DNA of 7,696 nt, taken from the NCBI GenBank assembly GCA_020050955.1, contig JAGVJT010000153.1, positions 1 through 7,696 on the forward strand, given 5' to 3'. Numbering within the stretch: the first letter of the stretch is position 1; every line of letters starts with the position of its first letter. A program made the position numbers and the translations under genes. The notes under the pieces are model-generated. The model was not told where the DNA came from and did not search any database. It saw nothing but the letters and a program-made list of their open reading frames with translations. This document shows, one piece after another, positions 5,705 to 7,696 of the stretch. This DNA comes from Legionellales bacterium (GTDB lineage: Bacteria > Pseudomonadota > Gammaproteobacteria > Legionellales > Legionellaceae).

Positions 5705-7696
5705 ATGGCAGGCAAAAAAGAGAATATTAAAGCACTTTTTTCAAATACAAAATCCAGAGCGATTATTGTGTTTACAGCAATTTTGCTGATAACTGTAGTG
5801 ATTGTTGGATTTTTCAAATTCAGATCACCCTCCATGCCTGGACTGAGTGAAGGAAGCTCATTAAAACGAGCACCGGTCGGAATTCATTCTATTCCAGGAG
5901 CGGCTGATCAAACCGCTCAGTATGCCGCTTTGCAAGAAGAGCAAAATGTCGAGCAAGCACAAAGTGCTAAAAAATCAGGTGCGAGTGCTATCCCTACCAT
6001 TATTCGTACACAAGCTTTTGGTGAAGGTGTGGACATGATCGGCCCTCAGCATGGTGAAGGTGGTGTTGGTTTTACAACACTTTCGTTAGCGGATGAAGCC
6101 GGTGCACAGCAAAGTCTGTGGACGCAATCTTTGGAAAATGATCATTGCAGTCAAGCGACATTGAAAAAAGTTACAACAGAAGGTGCTGTTATTGGCAATC
6201 TTCGGCCTGCTTGTTCATGCAGTATGTTAAAAAATAATGGTTATGCTTTAACTGAATTAAAATCAGTGTGCTCGTGCCCTGAATTGAAAAGCGCGGGCTT
6301 TGTTGCGGCAGACATGAAAACTGCTGGCTTTACAGCCGAAGCACTTAAAAAATGTGGGTTTTCAGCGTGTGAAACACGGGGAGCAGGCTTTAGTGCTGCT
6401 GAGATGAGTCAAGGTGGTTTTTCGGATGGTGAATTGAAAGGTGCTGGATTTTCTGATGAAAGCATTGCGCATGCAGGTGCAAATTTGCCGGATGGTATCT
6501 CTGAAGATGATGTCCGTCGTGCGGGCTGTGATGCGAATGCGATTAAACAACTAAAGCAAAAAGGTGTCAGTGCATCGGCGATTACACGCTACAGCGGTTG
6601 TTCTGCGATGCAATTAAAAGCGGCAGGCTTTGATGTCGCAGAGCTTAAAGCTGCAGGCTTTAGTGCGGCTGATTTGAAAGAGGCAGGCTTTAACCCTAAA
6701 GATTTAAAAGATGCTGGTTTTTCTGCTGCGGATCTTGCGAGCGCAGGTTTTAGTGCAGTTGATTTACAAAAAGCAGGATTTTCTCCTAAAGATCTTAAAT
6801 CAGCAGGCTTTAGTGCAGCCGAACTGATAAAAGCGGGTTTTGATCCTAAGACTTTAAAAGCTGCAGGGTATTCTGCTCGAGATTTATTGAATGCAGGCGT
6901 GACGACTGACGCACTGAAGCAAGCAGGATTTACGCCGAGTGAATTGGATAAAGCAGCGAGTGAATTGCCACCAGGTATTGCTTTCTCACAATTAAAGCAA
7001 GCCGGTTGTTCTGCGAGTGCGTTAAATCGTGCCGAGCTTGCAGGTGTTGATGCAACAAAATTACAACAACAATTAAGCTGCAGTGCAGATGCGATTCGTG
7101 CAGCAGGTTGTGATCCGACGAAGCTTAAGCAACTGCGTGATCTTGGTGTAACAAGTAAACAAATTCATGATCTTAACGGTTGCAGTGCTGCCGTTTTAAA
7201 GTCGGTTGGTTTTCATGCGAATGAGCTTCAAGAAGCGGGCTTTAGTCCACAAGATCTTGCCGCTATTGGAATGGTGCCTGTCAGTCAAGCGAACATTCGA
7301 GCAGCTGCGTGTGATCCCGCACAACTTAAAGCATTGCGTGATAAGGGTGTCTCTGCTAAAGAAATTCATGACTTAAGCGGTTGCAGTGCATCTGCTTTGA
7401 AAACAGCGGGCTTTGATGCAAGAGATTTAGAAAATGCAGGGTTTGCACCAGCTGATTTATTAGGTGCAGGGTTTAGTGCGCAAGACTTGCAGCAAACAGG
7501 GTTTATTCCTGCAGGTGTGATTGCCGCAGGTCGAAAAGACAATTGTAGTGTGGCATCATTGAAAGCTGCGCGTGCATCAGGCGTTTCTGCGACGGTTATT
7601 CGACAAACACTTGGTTGTGATGTTGTTGCGATGAAAGAAGCAGGCTTTTCTGCTGCAGAATTTAAAGCAGCAGGGTTTAGTCCGGCTGATCTTAAA
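5705..7696 (+). CDS. icmE: IcmE/DotG, VirB10-like channel protein with decapeptide repeats (3' end beyond window)
   Basis: The frame opens with ATG four bases after the dotH stop, with GGAAGGG upstream at 5688-5694, and stays open for 664 codons to the window edge. Legionella DotG is 1048 residues. Order of parts: cytoplasmic lysine-rich tail 1-18; one transmembrane helix about 19-37; periplasmic linker to about 147; then repeats from about 148 onward. The repeats are decapeptides of the type A-G-F-S-A-x-D-L-K-x, with six cysteine modules between them. The VirB10-like C-terminal domain that defines the family is not in this window. The call therefore rests on the N-terminal layout, the repeats and the position after dotH. 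Family knowledge: DotG spans from the inner membrane to the outer-membrane complex and forms the central channel part. The repeat region is alanine- and glycine-rich and carries 17 cysteines, all after residue 147. Confidence 0.95.
   Translation, partial: MAGKKENIKALFSNTKSRAIIVFTAILLITVVIVGFFKFRSPSMPGLSEGSSLKRAPVGIHSIPGAADQTAQYAALQEEQNVEQAQSAKKSGASAIPTIIRTQAFGEGVDMIGPQHGEGGVGFTTLSLADEAGAQQSLWTQSLENDHCSQATLKKVTTEGAVIGNLRPACSCSMLKNNGYALTELKSVCSCPELKSAGFVAADMKTAGFTAEALKKCGFSACETRGAGFSAAEMSQGGFSDGELKGAGFSDESIAHAGANLPDGISEDDVRRAGCDANAIKQLKQKGVSASAITRYSGCSAMQLKAAGFDVAELKAAGFSAADLKEAGFNPKDLKDAGFSAADLASAGFSAVDLQKAGFSPKDLKSAGFSAAELIKAGFDPKTLKAAGYSARDLLNAGVTTDALKQAGFTPSELDKAASELPPGIAFSQLKQAGCSASALNRAELAGVDATKLQQQLSCSADAIRAAGCDPTKLKQLRDLGVTSKQIHDLNGCSAAVLKSVGFHANELQEAGFSPQDLAAIGMVPVSQANIRAAACDPAQLKALRDKGVSAKEIHDLSGCSASALKTAGFDARDLENAGFAPADLLGAGFSAQDLQQTGFIPAGVIAAGRKDNCSVASLKAARASGVSATVIRQTLGCDVVAMKEAGFSAAEFKAAGFSPADLK
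6146..6220 (+). repeat. DotG cysteine module 1 (C148-C172)
   Basis: First of six 25-residue modules with Cys at positions 1 and 25, Ser/Asp at 2, Leu/Ile at 6, Gly at 13, Val/Ala at 14 and Ile/Leu at 19. This copy is the most divergent (Ala at 14) and has an extra cysteine at 170. It marks the start of the repeat region. The units after it (residues 172-191) are irregular, 8-10 residues long, with further cysteines at 189 and 191. Confidence 0.65.
6293..6481 (+). repeat. DotG decapeptide array A (7 units of 30 bp)
   Basis: In-frame AGF-type units begin at 6293, 6323, 6353, 6383, 6413, 6443 and 6473, exactly 30 bp apart. Phe is at residues 199, 209, 219, 229, 239 and 249, with Ala at 259. Two unpaired-looking cysteines, C217 and C222, occur here, unlike in later arrays. 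The units differ at the DNA level, so this is an old coding repeat and not a recent expansion. Confidence 0.85.
6479..6529 (+). repeat. DotG LPxGI linker, copy 1 (residues 259-275)
   Basis: Seventeen residues from A259 to C275 read x-N-L-P-D-G-I-x4-V-R-x-A-G-C. They connect the end of array A to cysteine module 2. A second copy of the same length and pattern is at 6959-7009. Pro and Gly in the middle suggest a turn between helical repeat blocks. Confidence 0.6.
6527..6601 (+). repeat. DotG cysteine module 2 (C275-C299)
   Basis: C-x23-C module with I280, K281, G287, V288 and I293 at the consensus positions. Its second cysteine is the first residue of decapeptide array B, where it takes the place normally held by Phe. 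Confidence 0.75.
6593..6952 (+). repeat. DotG decapeptide array B (12 units of 30 bp)
   Basis: Twelve units in perfect 30 bp register begin at 6593 and end at 6952. The Phe position is residue 299 (Cys), then Phe at 309-379 in steps of ten, Tyr at 389, Val at 399 and Phe at 409. The consensus is A-G-F-S-[AP]-x-[DE]-L-x-x. Phe is always TTT, while the Gly codon varies among GGC, GGT, GGA and GGG. There are no cysteines after the first unit. This is the longest uninterrupted array in the window. Confidence 0.9.
6959..7009 (+). repeat. DotG LPxGI linker, copy 2 (residues 419-435)
   Basis: Seventeen residues from S419 to C435 read x-E-L-P-P-G-I-x4-L-K-x-A-G-C. Length and pattern are the same as copy 1 at 6479-6529, and it again leads from a decapeptide array into a cysteine module. 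Confidence 0.6.
7007..7081 (+). repeat. DotG cysteine module 3 (C435-C459)
   Basis: C-x23-C module with L440, N441, G447, V448 and L453 at the consensus positions. It is followed by a single decapeptide (C459 to C469) and then directly by module 4, so two modules stand almost back to back here. Confidence 0.7.
7109..7183 (+). repeat. DotG cysteine module 4 (C469-C493)
   Basis: C-x23-C module with L474, K475, G481, V482 and I487. It is very similar to module 5, 201 bp downstream: both begin CDP, and both contain LK-x-LRD and a KxIHDL or KEIHDL segment before the final GC. Confidence 0.78.
7175..7294 (+). repeat. DotG decapeptide array C (4 units of 30 bp)
   Basis: Units begin at 7175, 7205, 7235 and 7265. 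The Phe position is Cys493, Phe503, Phe513 and Met523. It is followed by an irregular 13-residue stretch that leads into module 5 at C536. Confidence 0.8.
7310..7384 (+). repeat. DotG cysteine module 5 (C536-C560)
   Basis: C-x23-C module with L541, K542, G548, V549 and I554. Modules 4 and 5, with the decapeptides after each, form a larger direct repeat of 67 residues (201 bp), which points to block duplication. Confidence 0.78.
7376..7543 (+). repeat. DotG decapeptide array D (5 full units and a partial sixth)
   Basis: Units begin at 7376, 7406, 7436, 7466, 7496 and 7526. The Phe position is Cys560, then Phe570, 580, 590 and 600, then Arg610 in a broken last unit (AAGRKDN) just before module 6. 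Confidence 0.8.
7544..7618 (+). repeat. DotG cysteine module 6 (C614-C638)
   Basis: C-x23-C module with L619, K620, G626, V627 and I632. It follows array D after four irregular residues and opens array E with its second cysteine. Confidence 0.75.
7610..7696 (+). repeat. DotG decapeptide array E (3 units, cut by the window edge)
   Basis: Units begin at 7610, 7640 and 7670 in 30 bp register, with Cys638, Phe648 and Phe658. The last unit is cut by the edge, so the repeat region continues to the right. Confidence 0.8.

Noticed and set aside
6362..6550. Antisense ORF opposite the DotG repeats
   Set aside because: It mirrors the repeat codons, has no recognisable product, and its existence is explained by the low stop frequency on the complement of a biased repeat.
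6293..7696. Regular 30 bp repetition that could look like a CRISPR array
   Set aside because: There are no unique spacers between identical repeats. The units are contiguous, diverged, in frame and encode a decapeptide inside an open DotG frame.
1..7696. A wholly new secretion or defence system
   Set aside because: Gene order, lengths and motifs match the known Dot/Icm type IVB locus; novelty is limited to details inside DotG and possibly regulation.

Overview
The window is an interior segment of a Dot/Icm (type IVB) secretion system locus. All genes are on the + strand. The gene order is icmP/dotM (3' end only), icmO/dotL, icmN/dotK, icmM/dotJ, icmL/dotI, icmK/dotH and icmE/dotG (5' part only, running off the right edge). 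This is the order known from Legionella and its relatives. The accessory genes dotJ and dotK make a chromosomal Legionellales-type system (Legionella, Coxiella, Rickettsiella, Aquicella and similar) more likely than an IncI plasmid transfer system, which has dotI/H/G-like genes (traM/N/O). Codon use is moderately A/T-rich. I cannot name the genus or species from the sequence.

Layout. Bases 1-2831 hold the coupling-complex pair: DotM C-terminus and the DotL ATPase, coupled by a one-base TAATG overlap. Bases 2832-3070 are an A/T-rich gap of 239 bp, the only sizeable non-coding stretch. It is the likely place for a promoter and regulatory input for the second block. Bases 3071-7696 hold the envelope block: DotK lipoprotein, DotJ and DotI inner-membrane proteins, DotH core-complex protein and DotG, the VirB10-like channel protein. 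They are packed with gaps of 4-15 bp or a one-base overlap, so they look like one operon.

How they work together. DotL and DotM are the inner-membrane coupling complex that receives effectors and adaptor-bound substrates. DotI and DotJ form an inner-membrane complex. DotH and DotG belong to the core complex that spans the periplasm to the outer membrane. DotK is an outer-membrane lipoprotein with an OmpA-like peptidoglycan-binding fold.

The system is not new. The part that most deserves a second look is the central region of DotG. Its decapeptide (30 bp) repeats are interrupted by six copies of a 25-residue module with cysteines at exactly its first and last positions (C-x23-C). From residue 275 to the window edge every cysteine in the protein is a module end.
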